This document shows positions 7,977 through 16,788 of a stretch of 19,842 nt of DNA, one piece after another. Where the stretch lies: assembly GCA_903928955.1 (NCBI GenBank), contig CAIYTD010000167.1, positions 1 to 19,842 on the forward strand. The letters are read 5' to 3'. Position numbers and translations under genes: made by a program. This DNA is from Oligoflexia bacterium (GTDB taxonomy: Bacteria > Bdellovibrionota > UBA1018). A model generated the notes under the pieces. The model saw only the letters and a list, made by a program, of their open reading frames with translations, did no database searches and was not told the origin of the DNA. Numbering within the stretch: the stretch's first letter is position 1; the number at the start of each line of letters is the position of its first letter.

Positions 7977-9701
7977 ATGAGCCATCCAGCAGAAAAAATG
8001 CCTTCCTTTCAGCCGCTTATTGGGGATATATTGGTCAAACATACCTCTCTCAAGCCAGAGCAACTTGAGCTAGCCCTCCAGTTTCAAAAAGAAGAAGGCG
8101 GAATGCTCGGAGAAGTGCTCATTCGAAAAAACATGATCTCTGTTCATGAAGTTTTACGAGCGCTTTGCATTCAAATTGGAATTCCTTTTTTAGATGACAT
8201 CAAAACGAACGATATTGATCCTCTTTTAGTCGCACAGATTCCCATTAATTACGCAAAAACAAAAGAACTCATACCAATTTGTAAAGAGCAAGGCACTCAC
8301 GGAGATATTCTTACCGTTGCAGTCTCGGATCCTTTTAGCGCTACTATTACAGAAGACCTTCGAGTCTTGACTGGAAATACAATCAAGCTTGTAGCAAGTA
8401 CAAGCATGAAAATCCAAGATGCCATCAATCGGGTATATGAAAAAAGCTCCTCCAACCTAGTCGATAACATTGGTGGAGAATTTGATGAAACCTATGACTT
8501 GGAAGGCCCTATTGATATTCTAGAAGCTACTGAAGATGACGCTCCGGTCATTAAATTCGTAAATTCTATTTTGTTTCGTGCAGTAAAAGAAAAAGCTTCA
8601 GATATACATATTGAACCTTTTGAAAAAGAATTTGTCGTTCGTTTTAGAATTGATGGTATTTTGTATGATATTATTCGACAACCCAAACGAGCTCATGCCG
8701 CCATTTCATCTCGAGTCAAGGTTATGGGCACCTTGGATATCGCAGAAAAACGCCTTCCACAAGATGGTAGAATAAAAATTAAAATAGCTGGAAAAGACGT
8801 AGATATTCGTCTCTCTACCGTTCCTACAAATTTTGGCGAGCGTGTCGTCATGCGTATTTTGGAACAATCCGGAACTCCACTACAATTAGAACAATTAGGA
8901 TTTTCTCAGAAAAGCGCATTAGCAGTTGAAAAACTCATTTTTAGAAAATACGGAATTATACTTGTTACTGGTCCGACTGGAAGCGGAAAATCCACTACGT
9001 TGTCAGCATGTCTTGTCAAGCTCAACAGTCCAACCCGAAATATCATGACAGTGGAGGACCCCATTGAATATCAAATTCCAGGAATCAATCAGGTTCAAGT
9101 CAACACAAAAATTGATCTCTCTTTTGCTCGAGCACTCAGAGCCTTTTTACGTCAAAATCCAGACATTATTATGGTAGGAGAAATTCGTGATAAAGAAACA
9201 GCAGAAATAGCGATCAATGCCTCCCTTACAGGACATTTAGTTCTTTCTACTCTGCATACGAACGATGCTGCTGGATCTTCCACCCGACTCATTGACATGG
9301 GAGTGGAACCTTTTTTAGTAGCGAGTTCGCTTTTAGGTATTATTGCACAGCGACTCATCCGGAAAATCTGCCAAAAATGCAAAGAACCGCACATTCCAAG
9401 TGAATTTGAATTGCAAGAACTTGCGTTAACTCACCTACCAGAAAATACCAAAATTTATAAAGCAGTTGGTTGTCCAAACTGTTCTCAAAGCGGGTACTCA
9501 GGCCGCACAGTCATACACGAACTCCTCATTGTAGATGATGCAATTAGAACTCTTATTGTTCGAAATTCAGACGCCGGCACAATAAAAAAAGCAGCTATTC
9601 AAAATGGAATGGCTACATTACGAGAAGATGGCGTAAGTAAAGTACTCCAGGGATTAACAACAATAGATGAGTTGATGCGAGCAACTCATTCAGAAGTGTA
9701 G
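7977..9701 (+). CDS. gspE: T2SS assembly ATPase GspE
   Basis: GspE is the cytoplasmic hexameric ATPase that powers pseudopilus assembly through GspL and GspF. The 574-residue protein starts with an N1E/MshEN-type domain (about residues 10-150), followed by the secretion ATPase core. Visible motifs are Walker A GPTGSGKST (starting at residue 332), the Asp box region DIHIEPF, Walker B DIIMVGE (396-402) and the His box GHLVLSTLHTND. A complete tetracysteine zinc site is present: C465, C468, C499 and C502. All key residues are intact, so it should be active. The gene starts 12 bases after gspD. The segment before the ATG has only a weak GAGAAG ribosome site. Confidence 0.97.
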   Translation: MSHPAEKMPSFQPLIGDILVKHTSLKPEQLELALQFQKEEGGMLGEVLIRKNMISVHEVLRALCIQIGIPFLDDIKTNDIDPLLVAQIPINYAKTKELIPICKEQGTHGDILTVAVSDPFSATITEDLRVLTGNTIKLVASTSMKIQDAINRVYEKSSSNLVDNIGGEFDETYDLEGPIDILEATEDDAPVIKFVNSILFRAVKEKASDIHIEPFEKEFVVRFRIDGILYDIIRQPKRAHAAISSRVKVMGTLDIAEKRLPQDGRIKIKIAGKDVDIRLSTVPTNFGERVVMRILEQSGTPLQLEQLGFSQKSALAVEKLIFRKYGIILVTGPTGSGKSTTLSACLVKLNSPTRNIMTVEDPIEYQIPGINQVQVNTKIDLSFARALRAFLRQNPDIIMVGEIRDKETAEIAINASLTGHLVLSTLHTNDAAGSSTRLIDMGVEPFLVASSLLGIIAQRLIRKICQKCKEPHIPSEFELQELALTHLPENTKIYKAVGCPNCSQSGYSGRTVIHELLIVDDAIRTLIVRNSDAGTIKKAAIQNGMATLREDGVSKVLQGLTTIDELMRATHSEV

Positions 9702-9725
9702 AAAGCGAAAGAACGGTAACATCGG

Positions 9726-10949
9726 ATGGCACCTATTTTCGATTATAAAGCATTCCATTCCAGCGGAAAAGTCATGAAAGGACTTGTGGAAGCTGAGAAT
9801 CAAAAAGCTGCTCGGGGTAAGTTGAAAAAACAAGGTTTAATGGTCACTGAAATTATGGAAAAATCAGCGACTAAGCCGAGAACTTCTGGCGGTATCCCTT
9901 TTTTTGGAAATCGAGTCAGTGGTAAAGAAGTTTCACTCTTAACTCGGCAACTTGCAAGTTTAATCAAGGCAAATATACCTCTAGTGGAAGCCTTAAATGC
10001 ACTCGTCGAACAAGCCGAAAACGAAAGACTAAAAGTGATCCTTGCCCAAGTTAGACAAGATGTGAATGAAGGATCCAGCCTTGCTAAGGCAACCGCTAGC
10101 CATTCCAAAGTATTTGATACCATTTTTGTCAATATGATCGAAGCAGGTGAAAGCTCTGGAACACTGGGGCTTGTCCTTCTTCGCCTTGCCGATTTAAAAG
10201 AAACTCAAATGCGACTCAGAAGCAAAGTCATTGGCGGAATGACATATCCTGCACTCATGATGTTTGTTGCAGGTGGACTGATGCTCGCCATTTTTACTTT
10301 TGTCATCCCCAAACTAACTAAAATTTTTGAAACTATGAATAAACCTGTACCCATGATGACTAAATTTCTTTTGAACATCAGCGATATTCTAGTCAACTGG
10401 TGGTTTGTTTTTGCGGGCATTTCATTTTTTATTTACATTTCATTTCATAAATATATCGTTTCTCCCAAGGGACGTCCTAAATGGGATGCATTTAAATTGA
10501 AAATTCCTCTTTTTGGCCCTTTAGTAAGAATGGTCGCAGTCACTCGCTTTGCAAGTACCATGTCTACCCTTCTGAGTAGCGGAGTTCCGATCCTCGCGAG
10601 TATGGCAATCGCTCGAAATCTGGTAGACAATATACCTATTGCAAATGCTATTTCAAACGCCAGAGAAAATATCACAGAAGGGCAATCCATTGCAGAGCCC
10701 CTTCGTAAAAGCGGAGAATTTCCGCCTATGATGATACATATGATTGCTATTGGAGAAAAAACAGGTGAGCTCCCGGATATGCTCAAAAATGTTGCAGAAA
10801 CTTATGAAGAGCAGATCAACAATAAAATAGATACGATGACGACCTTACTTGAACCAATTATGATTGTTGGAATGGGAGGGGCGGTCGGATTTATTGTTTT
10901 ATCAGTTTTCATGCCACTCATGGAAATCATGAATATTAACCAGCGCTAG
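9726..10949 (+). CDS. gspF: T2SS inner-membrane platform protein GspF
   Basis: GspF is the polytopic membrane protein of the assembly platform and couples GspE to pseudopilin insertion. The 407-residue product, the normal family length, has two homologous cytoplasmic GspF domains, each with a helical bundle (about 65-170 and 270-375). Three membrane segments lie at about 175-195, 224-241 and 379-400. The motif EAGESSGTLGLVLLRLAD in the first domain is matched by AIGEKTGELPDMLKNVAE in the second, typical of the repeat. The gene lies 24 bases after gspE. The ribosome binding site is weak, as for several genes of the cluster. Confidence 0.96.
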   Translation: MAPIFDYKAFHSSGKVMKGLVEAENQKAARGKLKKQGLMVTEIMEKSATKPRTSGGIPFFGNRVSGKEVSLLTRQLASLIKANIPLVEALNALVEQAENERLKVILAQVRQDVNEGSSLAKATASHSKVFDTIFVNMIEAGESSGTLGLVLLRLADLKETQMRLRSKVIGGMTYPALMMFVAGGLMLAIFTFVIPKLTKIFETMNKPVPMMTKFLLNISDILVNWWFVFAGISFFIYISFHKYIVSPKGRPKWDAFKLKIPLFGPLVRMVAVTRFASTMSTLLSSGVPILASMAIARNLVDNIPIANAISNARENITEGQSIAEPLRKSGEFPPMMIHMIAIGEKTGELPDMLKNVAETYEEQINNKIDTMTTLLEPIMIVGMGGAVGFIVLSVFMPLMEIMNINQR

Positions 10950-10971
10950 TAAGCGCAAGAGGAGATAGACG

Positions 10972-11421
10972 ATGAAAATAAGAAGAAGTTGGAAAAAAAT
11001 TCCAACAACCATTTTAGAAAACAAAGGTTTCACACTCATTGAAATGATGATTGTCGTTGCGATCATAGCCTTAGTTGGAGGACTTGTAGGAACAAATGTG
11101 ATCAAAAAATTCGAAGAATCAAAAGTAATTGCCACTAAAATTCAAATCAAACAACTAGGCGTTATCCTCGACGATTTTAGAAGAGTATGCGGATACTATC
11201 CGAGCACAGAGCAAGGGCTTGATTCGCTGGCAAAAGCACCCACAGTAGGCCGCCTCTGTAAAAACTATGATCCTGATGGATTTGTTAAAAAAGTTCCACA
11301 AGACGCATGGAATAACGAATTCTTGTACGTTTCTGATGGAAATAAATATACAGTAACCTCACTAGGTCCAGAAGGAAAAGAAGACAGTACAAAAAAAATC
11401 ACATCAGATAATATTGATTAG
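10972..11421 (+). CDS. gspG: T2SS major pseudopilin GspG
   Basis: GspG is the main subunit of the periplasmic pseudopilus. The 149-residue precursor has a rather long basic leader of 19 residues ending in KG. The prepilin peptidase site is G19/F20, with Glu at mature position 5 (FTLIE), followed by a hydrophobic helix. The soluble part has the GspG hallmarks: EQGLDSLAKAP, a PQDAWNNEFLY segment (family DPWG-type) and a C-terminal stretch LGPEGKED...SDNID that corresponds to the calcium-binding loop. AGGAG at 10960-10964 supports the start. It follows gspF by 22 bases. The peptidase needed to process it is not encoded here. Confidence 0.96.
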   Translation: MKIRRSWKKIPTTILENKGFTLIEMMIVVAIIALVGGLVGTNVIKKFEESKVIATKIQIKQLGVILDDFRRVCGYYPSTEQGLDSLAKAPTVGRLCKNYDPDGFVKKVPQDAWNNEFLYVSDGNKYTVTSLGPEGKEDSTKKITSDNID

Positions 11422-11430
11422 TTGAAATAA

Positions 11431-12027
11431 ATGAATAAGGACGGATTTACTCTCATTGAAATGCTGGTCGTTGTCGTGATCATTTTAATGATTTCGACAA
11501 TGGCCATGCCGTCTATTTCTAGCTATTTTCAATTATCTTTAAACTCAGCAACCCGCGATTTAGCGACTACCATTAAACAGGCCTATAATTCAGCAGTCGT
11601 AACTGGAAAAGTCCATCGCCTAGCCTATGATTTAAAATCAAACAGCTACTGGGTAGAATCAGGGCCTAGTGAATTTTTATTAAATACTCAAGAAACGAGT
11701 ATAAAGGAGAATCGAAGAAAAAAATTCGGTAACGATTCTGAAAAAGAATCCCCCTCTGTGTTCAAACTAGAAACTACCATTACACGAAAGAAAATTATTT
11801 TGCCCAGAGGTGTTATCTATGAAGATCTTGTCACCCAGGAAACAAGTAATCCTATTGTGACCGGTACAACGTATACTCATTTCTTCCCCCATGGATTAAC
11901 CGAACAAACCATTATTCATCTTCAGGATACGAGCAATCATCATGCTTCTTTAGTCATTACTCCTCTTATTGGAATGACGGATTTATATGACAGATATGTT
12001 AATGCAAAAGAAATTTTTGAAAAATAG
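11431..12027 (+). CDS. gspH: T2SS minor pseudopilin GspH
   Basis: GspH is a minor pseudopilin placed below the tip of the pseudopilus. The 198-residue precursor has a very short leader, MNKDG, then FTLIEMLVVVVI, so it has the peptidase site and Glu5. A beta-rich soluble domain follows. The GspH identity rests on the prepilin motif, the size, the SATRDLATTIKQAYNSAV region typical of GspH/FimT proteins, and the position between gspG and gspI. The start is nine bases after gspG with no clear Shine-Dalgarno, so translation may be coupled. The 3' end overlaps the gspI frame by up to 41 bases. Confidence 0.88.
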   Translation: MNKDGFTLIEMLVVVVIILMISTMAMPSISSYFQLSLNSATRDLATTIKQAYNSAVVTGKVHRLAYDLKSNSYWVESGPSEFLLNTQETSIKENRRKKFGNDSEKESPSVFKLETTITRKKIILPRGVIYEDLVTQETSNPIVTGTTYTHFFPHGLTEQTIIHLQDTSNHHASLVITPLIGMTDLYDRYVNAKEIFEK

Positions 12028-12523
12028 CGAGGGATTTACACTCTTAGAGGTTGTCATTGCTATGGCAATTATGGTGATTGCCTTTTCTGCCATTCTTGCA
12101 GTCGAGGGCGGGAGTATCAATGCCACTACGCGCGCTAAACAAATGAATATTGTGGCCATGCTTGCAAAAAATAAAATGGTAGAAACAGAATTTAACTTTG
12201 AAGGAAAAACTTTTGAAGAAATAAAGAAAGAAGAAGCAGGTACCTTTGAAAATCCTTACGAAGACTATCAATGGAAATCAGTGATCAAAGAATTGACTTT
12301 CCCCAATCTTGCCAGCCTAGGAAAAAATTCATCTCAAAATTCGGATGGAGGCCAAACGCAGGGAGCAGAAATGGTGACACGGATCTTAACTAACTTTCTA
12401 TCGAAAGCAATTCGACAAGTGATCGTAACAGTGAGTTGGAAAAGAGGGAATGCAACCCAAGATTTTTCACTCTCTACCTACTGGGTCGATTTAAACCATG
12501 AAATTAAAATTAGCGAACAGTAA
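11987..12523 (+). CDS. gspI: T2SS minor pseudopilin GspI
   Basis: GspI is a minor pseudopilin that forms the tip complex with GspJ and GspK. From the first ATG the precursor has 178 residues with leader MTDMLMQKKFLKNSEG, then FTLLEVVIAMAIMVIAF (cleavage G16/F17, Glu5 present). In-frame ATGs at 11996 and 12002 would give leaders of 13 or 11 residues. None has a clear ribosome site, so the exact start is uncertain. The soluble part includes the family-typical AMLAKNKMVETEF segment just after the helix and contains Gln, Asn and Gly-rich stretches near the middle. It overlaps gspH at its start and gspJ at its end, indicating coupled translation. Confidence 0.88.
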   Translation: MTDMLMQKKFLKNSEGFTLLEVVIAMAIMVIAFSAILAVEGGSINATTRAKQMNIVAMLAKNKMVETEFNFEGKTFEEIKKEEAGTFENPYEDYQWKSVIKELTFPNLASLGKNSSQNSDGGQTQGAEMVTRILTNFLSKAIRQVIVTVSWKRGNATQDFSLSTYWVDLNHEIKISEQ

Positions 12524-13319
12524 AAATACACTTTTAGATACTGTAGGCTTCACTTTATTGGAAGTCCTGATTTCAATGGCTATTCTAGTTTTTATTTCTT
12601 TTGCTATTTACCAGGCAACAACTGAAACTTACAAACTCCGAGATATCCTTTCTTTAGAAGGCAATTTTTATAATAGCATTCGTTTATCTATGAGCATTAT
12701 GCAAAGAGACATCTCCTTAATTTATTCGCCTCTAACAATTAAGGGACCCCAAAAAAAAATAGATACAAATACTTCTCTGAATAACCCGCAAATGGGAACC
12801 GTCCTATCCGATGATTTAGGACAAACCACCACTTTTTGGTCATCTGCAATAGATACTACAGGCCTACGTCCTTCGCGACTTATTGGAAGCGATAACAAAA
12901 TTTCTTTTATTGCTCTCTCACATCTTCGTATTTATAAAGATTCTCCCGAATCTGAGTTTTCAAAAATTACTTATGAAGTCAAAGAAGACTCATCAAACAC
13001 TGACCACCCCAAAAGCTTAGTACTTGTAAAAACAGAAAGTTCTAACGCATTTTCATTAGACGACTCTAAGGACAGCTTCAGTCATTCTTATGAAATTCTA
13101 CATGGAATTAAGTCTATTCAATATATCTACTATCAGCGCGATGGAAACACTTGGAAAATTTTTAAATCATGGGATACAGAAAAAGAAGATACAAAAAATA
13201 TTTTTCCAGACATAATCGATGTAAAAATAGACGTATTTGGCCCAAAAAATCAAATTTTTGAAGGCCGATATAAATTTAGACCGGAGATACCACTTAATGG
13301 CCTCAAGTCCAGTACCTAA
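12498..13319 (+). CDS. gspJ: T2SS minor pseudopilin GspJ
   Basis: GspJ is a tip-complex minor pseudopilin. The 273-residue precursor has a 17-residue leader ending in TVG, then FTLLEVLISMAILVFISF, with Glu5 present. After the helix, the stretch around SIMQRDISLIY matches the family pattern in which a conserved arginine-aspartate pair follows the N-terminal helix. The soluble domain is large and beta-rich, as usual for GspJ. The start overlaps gspI by 26 bases, and the end overlaps gspK by 23. An A9 run at 12751-12759 leaves the frame intact. Confidence 0.88.
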   Translation: MKLKLANSKNTLLDTVGFTLLEVLISMAILVFISFAIYQATTETYKLRDILSLEGNFYNSIRLSMSIMQRDISLIYSPLTIKGPQKKIDTNTSLNNPQMGTVLSDDLGQTTTFWSSAIDTTGLRPSRLIGSDNKISFIALSHLRIYKDSPESEFSKITYEVKEDSSNTDHPKSLVLVKTESSNAFSLDDSKDSFSHSYEILHGIKSIQYIYYQRDGNTWKIFKSWDTEKEDTKNIFPDIIDVKIDVFGPKNQIFEGRYKFRPEIPLNGLKSST

Positions 13320-14517
13320 TAAAAAGATTGGCCAAGACTCCAGTGGAATTGCACTTTTTATGGTGATAGCCGCAGTAAGTGTCTTAGCTATTTTGGTATC
13401 AGAATTTACTTATATTTCTCAAATCAGCCAAATGATCGCTTATGGAGCCCTAGATCAAGCTAAAGCACACTATATGGCGAAGAGCGCTCTTAAACTTTCG
13501 CTCCTGCGATTAAAAGCTTATCAATTTGCAAAAAACAAATTCAGCGGTCCTTCAGCAGCAGCTATGGGAATCCCTAATAGCCTAATTGAACAAATATGGA
13601 AATTTCCTTTTTCCTATCCAATCCCAACCAATATTCCTGGAATGACGATTTCTGATAAATCTTTGATTGAAAATTTCGAAAAAGAATCTGGATTTGATGG
13701 AAAAATGTCAGCAATAATTGAATCTGAATCCGCGAAATATAATCTCAATCTACTCGTCGCGAATTATGCCACTGCTCCTAGTCCTAGTCCGACACCATCG
13801 AGTGCTGCTCCCCCACCCCCACCCAGTTCAGATGGAGCTCAAAAAAGTCTCACTGATTATTTAGGCGATATGATGACACAAAAATTTCAAGCGGATCCCG
13901 ATTTTGCTGCCAATTACAGGGACTTTAGATTGAATGACTTTGTAGACTCATTAACCAGCTGGGCGGATCAAAAGTATACACGTCGTACCCCACCTAACCA
14001 AGACAAAGTCCCTATGAAAAAAGCTCCTTTTTACTCGATCAACGAATTACACATGCTGCCGATAATTGATGACGATCTGTATAATCTCTTTGCACCTGGT
14101 TTGACAGTCCATTCTTCTAGTACGATTAATATCAACGGAATCCAAACAGAATCTTTACACGCTCTGATTCCACTAATGAGCAAAGAAGAAATTTCAGATT
14201 TTTATAAATATAGAGATTCTGATGAAGTAGATAATCATTTCAACGCCGCAGATGATTTTTATAAGTATCTTACAAACAATGTAGCGGTATTTAAAAATAA
14301 TCAGCCAGCAATAGAGGGCTTGAAGAAAGAATTTCAAAATGCTGGAATAACTCTAGACACCTCAGAATCACAATTCAAAATTACAGCTCGTGCCGAAGTC
14401 AATTCTTCTATTCGAACCATTGAGGCATGGGTAACATTAGTACCTCTCGACCCGAAGTCAGCAGTTCCAATCTCTTCCGACCCGGGACTTAAAATTATCT
14501 TTATGAAAATGATGTAG
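13297..14517 (+). CDS. gspK: T2SS tip pseudopilin GspK
   Basis: GspK caps the pseudopilus. I choose the ATG at 13297 (MASSPVPNKK), preceded by GGAG at 13283-13286. An ATG at 13237 is in frame but lies inside gspJ and would add 20 residues. The 406-residue precursor has cleavage at G17/I18 and the sequence IALFMVIAAVSVL. It lacks Glu5, which is the known GspK signature. The conserved VDSLTSWAD segment and the following KAPFYSINELHMLP stretch match the GspK fold. Residues about 157-180 form a Pro/Ser-rich insertion (SPSPTPSSAAPPPPP) that looks disordered. GspL follows eight bases later. Confidence 0.9.
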   Translation: MASSPVPNKKIGQDSSGIALFMVIAAVSVLAILVSEFTYISQISQMIAYGALDQAKAHYMAKSALKLSLLRLKAYQFAKNKFSGPSAAAMGIPNSLIEQIWKFPFSYPIPTNIPGMTISDKSLIENFEKESGFDGKMSAIIESESAKYNLNLLVANYATAPSPSPTPSSAAPPPPPSSDGAQKSLTDYLGDMMTQKFQADPDFAANYRDFRLNDFVDSLTSWADQKYTRRTPPNQDKVPMKKAPFYSINELHMLPIIDDDLYNLFAPGLTVHSSSTININGIQTESLHALIPLMSKEEISDFYKYRDSDEVDNHFNAADDFYKYLTNNVAVFKNNQPAIEGLKKEFQNAGITLDTSESQFKITARAEVNSSIRTIEAWVTLVPLDPKSAVPISSDPGLKIIFMKMM

Positions 14518-14525
14518 GAGCCACC

Positions 14526-16175
14526 ATGCGTATCTTAGGAATCGATCTAGGAAGTTCGAGTATCAAAGCAGTTGAAATGGATAGTGCGTTCGGTCGGTAC
14601 GAAATTCATGACTACCACGAAGTTCTGATTCCAGCGGAGGCTACTTCTGAATCTGCAATGAAAGAACTTTTAAGATCACTTAAGAAATTACCAGACAGAA
14701 TGATCGTTGCTCTGCCAGCAGGGCAAACCACTTTTCGAAACTTTCAAATGCCTACTCGGGATAGAAGAGCAATACAATCGGGAATAGGATTTGAGTTAGA
14801 AGATGAACTTCCTTTTAGCTCAGATGAATCGCTATTTGATTACTCTATCACAGATCAAAACAAACAAAGCAGCACAGTTCATGTCGCTGCAACGCTCAAA
14901 CACCACCTCAAAACGACTATAGAAGCTTGGAAAAAAGGGTCAATCGAACCCGACGTTATCACGACTGAGGCATGGGCTTATCGCATCTTGCTAAACCGTC
15001 TCCTGGGACCTACTGAACAGCAATCACCAGTACTCCTAGTACAGATTGGAAATGAGAAAACAACATTTTACCTCCACTGGAAAGGAGCACCTGCAGTCGT
15101 ACGTGAAATGACCTGGGGAGGGAGAGATCTCACATTGGGTATTTGTCAAAAATATCGCCTCCCATATCAGCAAGCTGAAACAGCAAAATTAGACCATGGT
15201 TTTATCTCTTTAAACGATACTTCCGAAAATCAAACAGAAGATCAAAATGAATTTTCTAGCTGCCTGAAAGCAAGTCTAGAAACATTTTTATTAGAGCTCA
15301 GGCAAGTGAGCCTGATATCAAAAAGTACAACTCAGCAAAACATCCAATTTATTTATTTAGCGGGTGGTACGGCCCTACTCCCCGGCCTTGGAGCCTGGAT
15401 CGAAGAGAGACTTCGAATTCCAACCAAGCCCATCCATGGATTAAGCTCAACGACAACTTCTGGAGTCACCTATTCCGAAGAAACGGAAGCACGCCTCTTA
15501 CTTGCTGCTTCGCTCACTTTTTCACTGGTTGGACCAGATCGAGCTTTTTGTATTAACTTCCGAAAGGGGGAATTTGCAAAACAGGGAAAATCTAGGCAAA
15601 TGAGACTTGCGCTTCTCAAGCGCCCTCTCATTGCACTAAGCATCGTCTCCTTCTGCCTCTTTTTAAGCCTAATTGTTCAATCGAGTGTCTATCGATCACA
15701 GCTCACCACGACAAATGGACAACTAGAAAAAAGTATCCGTTCTTTTTTCGGCCAAATTTCAACAAGCGCATTAAAAACATATTTATCTAACACCACTACT
15801 CTTCGAACTTCTGTTCAAAAAGAACTCAATCAGCAGAAAGAGCTAGCGAAACTTTTTGGACCCCATACGCATTCCCCTCTCGATTATCTCAATCACCTTT
15901 CCATGAGCATCCCCAAAGATCTTGTAGTAGACTTAATCCAATTTCAAACGGGGTCCGCCCCAACTGAGAGCTTTATTGGGGAACCGACACAATCTACGAC
16001 TATCTCCTTTTCCGTGGCAAATCCTCAAGTAGCAGAACGGTTATCAGCGCTGCTAACAGCTAAAATAAATCATATCCAACGAGGTAAAATGGAGGAGATT
16101 ATCTCTGAAGGAGGACAAAAGAAGTGGAAAATGACATTCACTGGAAAGCCCAACGAGGATTCTTATGGTAAGTAG
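14526..16175 (+). CDS. gspL: T2SS platform protein GspL, PilM-like
   Basis: GspL is the bitopic inner-membrane protein that recruits GspE to the platform. The 549-residue product has a cytoplasmic actin-fold domain beginning MRILGIDLGSSSIKAVEM. This resembles the phosphate-1 motif of PilM. A second motif, YLAGGTALLPG, lies near residues 276-289. A membrane segment spans about 366-388 (LIALSIVSFCLFLSLIVQ), and a periplasmic ferredoxin-like domain follows. It reads like a PilM plus PilN fusion, the accepted relation of GspL to type IV pilus proteins. The ATG at 14526 has AGGAG at 14516-14520. The end overlaps gspM by 11 bases. The name rests on position and architecture. Confidence 0.88.
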   Translation: MRILGIDLGSSSIKAVEMDSAFGRYEIHDYHEVLIPAEATSESAMKELLRSLKKLPDRMIVALPAGQTTFRNFQMPTRDRRAIQSGIGFELEDELPFSSDESLFDYSITDQNKQSSTVHVAATLKHHLKTTIEAWKKGSIEPDVITTEAWAYRILLNRLLGPTEQQSPVLLVQIGNEKTTFYLHWKGAPAVVREMTWGGRDLTLGICQKYRLPYQQAETAKLDHGFISLNDTSENQTEDQNEFSSCLKASLETFLLELRQVSLISKSTTQQNIQFIYLAGGTALLPGLGAWIEERLRIPTKPIHGLSSTTTSGVTYSEETEARLLLAASLTFSLVGPDRAFCINFRKGEFAKQGKSRQMRLALLKRPLIALSIVSFCLFLSLIVQSSVYRSQLTTTNGQLEKSIRSFFGQISTSALKTYLSNTTTLRTSVQKELNQQKELAKLFGPHTHSPLDYLNHLSMSIPKDLVVDLIQFQTGSAPTESFIGEPTQSTTISFSVANPQVAERLSALLTAKINHIQRGKMEEIISEGGQKKWKMTFTGKPNEDSYGK

Positions 16176-16788
16176 CTCCAAGTTCAAGGAAGCGATGAAC
16201 TCCTTGAATGACTTCATTCAGGAGCAAGTCTGGTATCAGGAACTAAAAACAAAATGGGAAGAACTCGATCCTAAGAGTCAGAATTATCTCAGATTTGCTC
16301 TCTTGGGAGGAGGGATTTTCTTAGTAATTCTAATGGTTTTTAGCTTTATTTGGAATGTTCATAGTTTAAAGAAAAATGTATCAGATCGCAAAACTCTTCT
16401 CAACACCATCCAATCCGCAAACGATGAAATGCGTCGACTTAAAGAATCTATGCCAGCTGCAAACTCGCGCGGAGGATTAGGAGCAGACGAAGGACCATGG
16501 CTTGTTTATTTTGAAAATTTAGCTGCAGGCACTGGGATCGACAAAGGAAGCCTCAGTGTAGGCGGAGAAAAACCAGGCACTTCAGAAGACCAGTCAAAAG
16601 AAACTCTCTTTGATTTGACCCTGAAACATGTCAATATCAAGCAGGTGATTCGATATGCTTTTAGTTTGGAAAATGGTCAACGTCCTATTAAATTGAGAAA
16701 TCTACTCATTGATACCAAAAGCGATCCAACAGGATACATGGACGCCACTCTAGCAATTTCGGCGTTTACACCCGTGGTACCTAAATGA
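16165..16788 (+). CDS. gspM: T2SS platform protein GspM
   Basis: GspM is a small bitopic inner-membrane protein that pairs with GspL. The 207-residue product has a cytoplasmic segment of about 42 residues, one membrane helix (about 43-65, ALLGGGIFLVILMVFSFIW), a likely coiled-coil stretch (about 68-100) and a small periplasmic ferredoxin-like domain like PilO. The sequence is poorly conserved in this family, so the call rests on topology, size and position between gspL and gspN. A GAGGA motif lies just before the ATG. It overlaps gspL by 11 bases and gspN by 4 (ATGA). Confidence 0.82.
   Translation: MVSSSKFKEAMNSLNDFIQEQVWYQELKTKWEELDPKSQNYLRFALLGGGIFLVILMVFSFIWNVHSLKKNVSDRKTLLNTIQSANDEMRRLKESMPAANSRGGLGADEGPWLVYFENLAAGTGIDKGSLSVGGEKPGTSEDQSKETLFDLTLKHVNIKQVIRYAFSLENGQRPIKLRNLLIDTKSDPTGYMDATLAISAFTPVVPK

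Noticed and set aside
9800..10132. Minus-strand open frames of about 110 codons within gspF (also 10445-10786)
   Set aside because: They are antisense to well-conserved gspF coding sequence, and their translations have no recognisable features.
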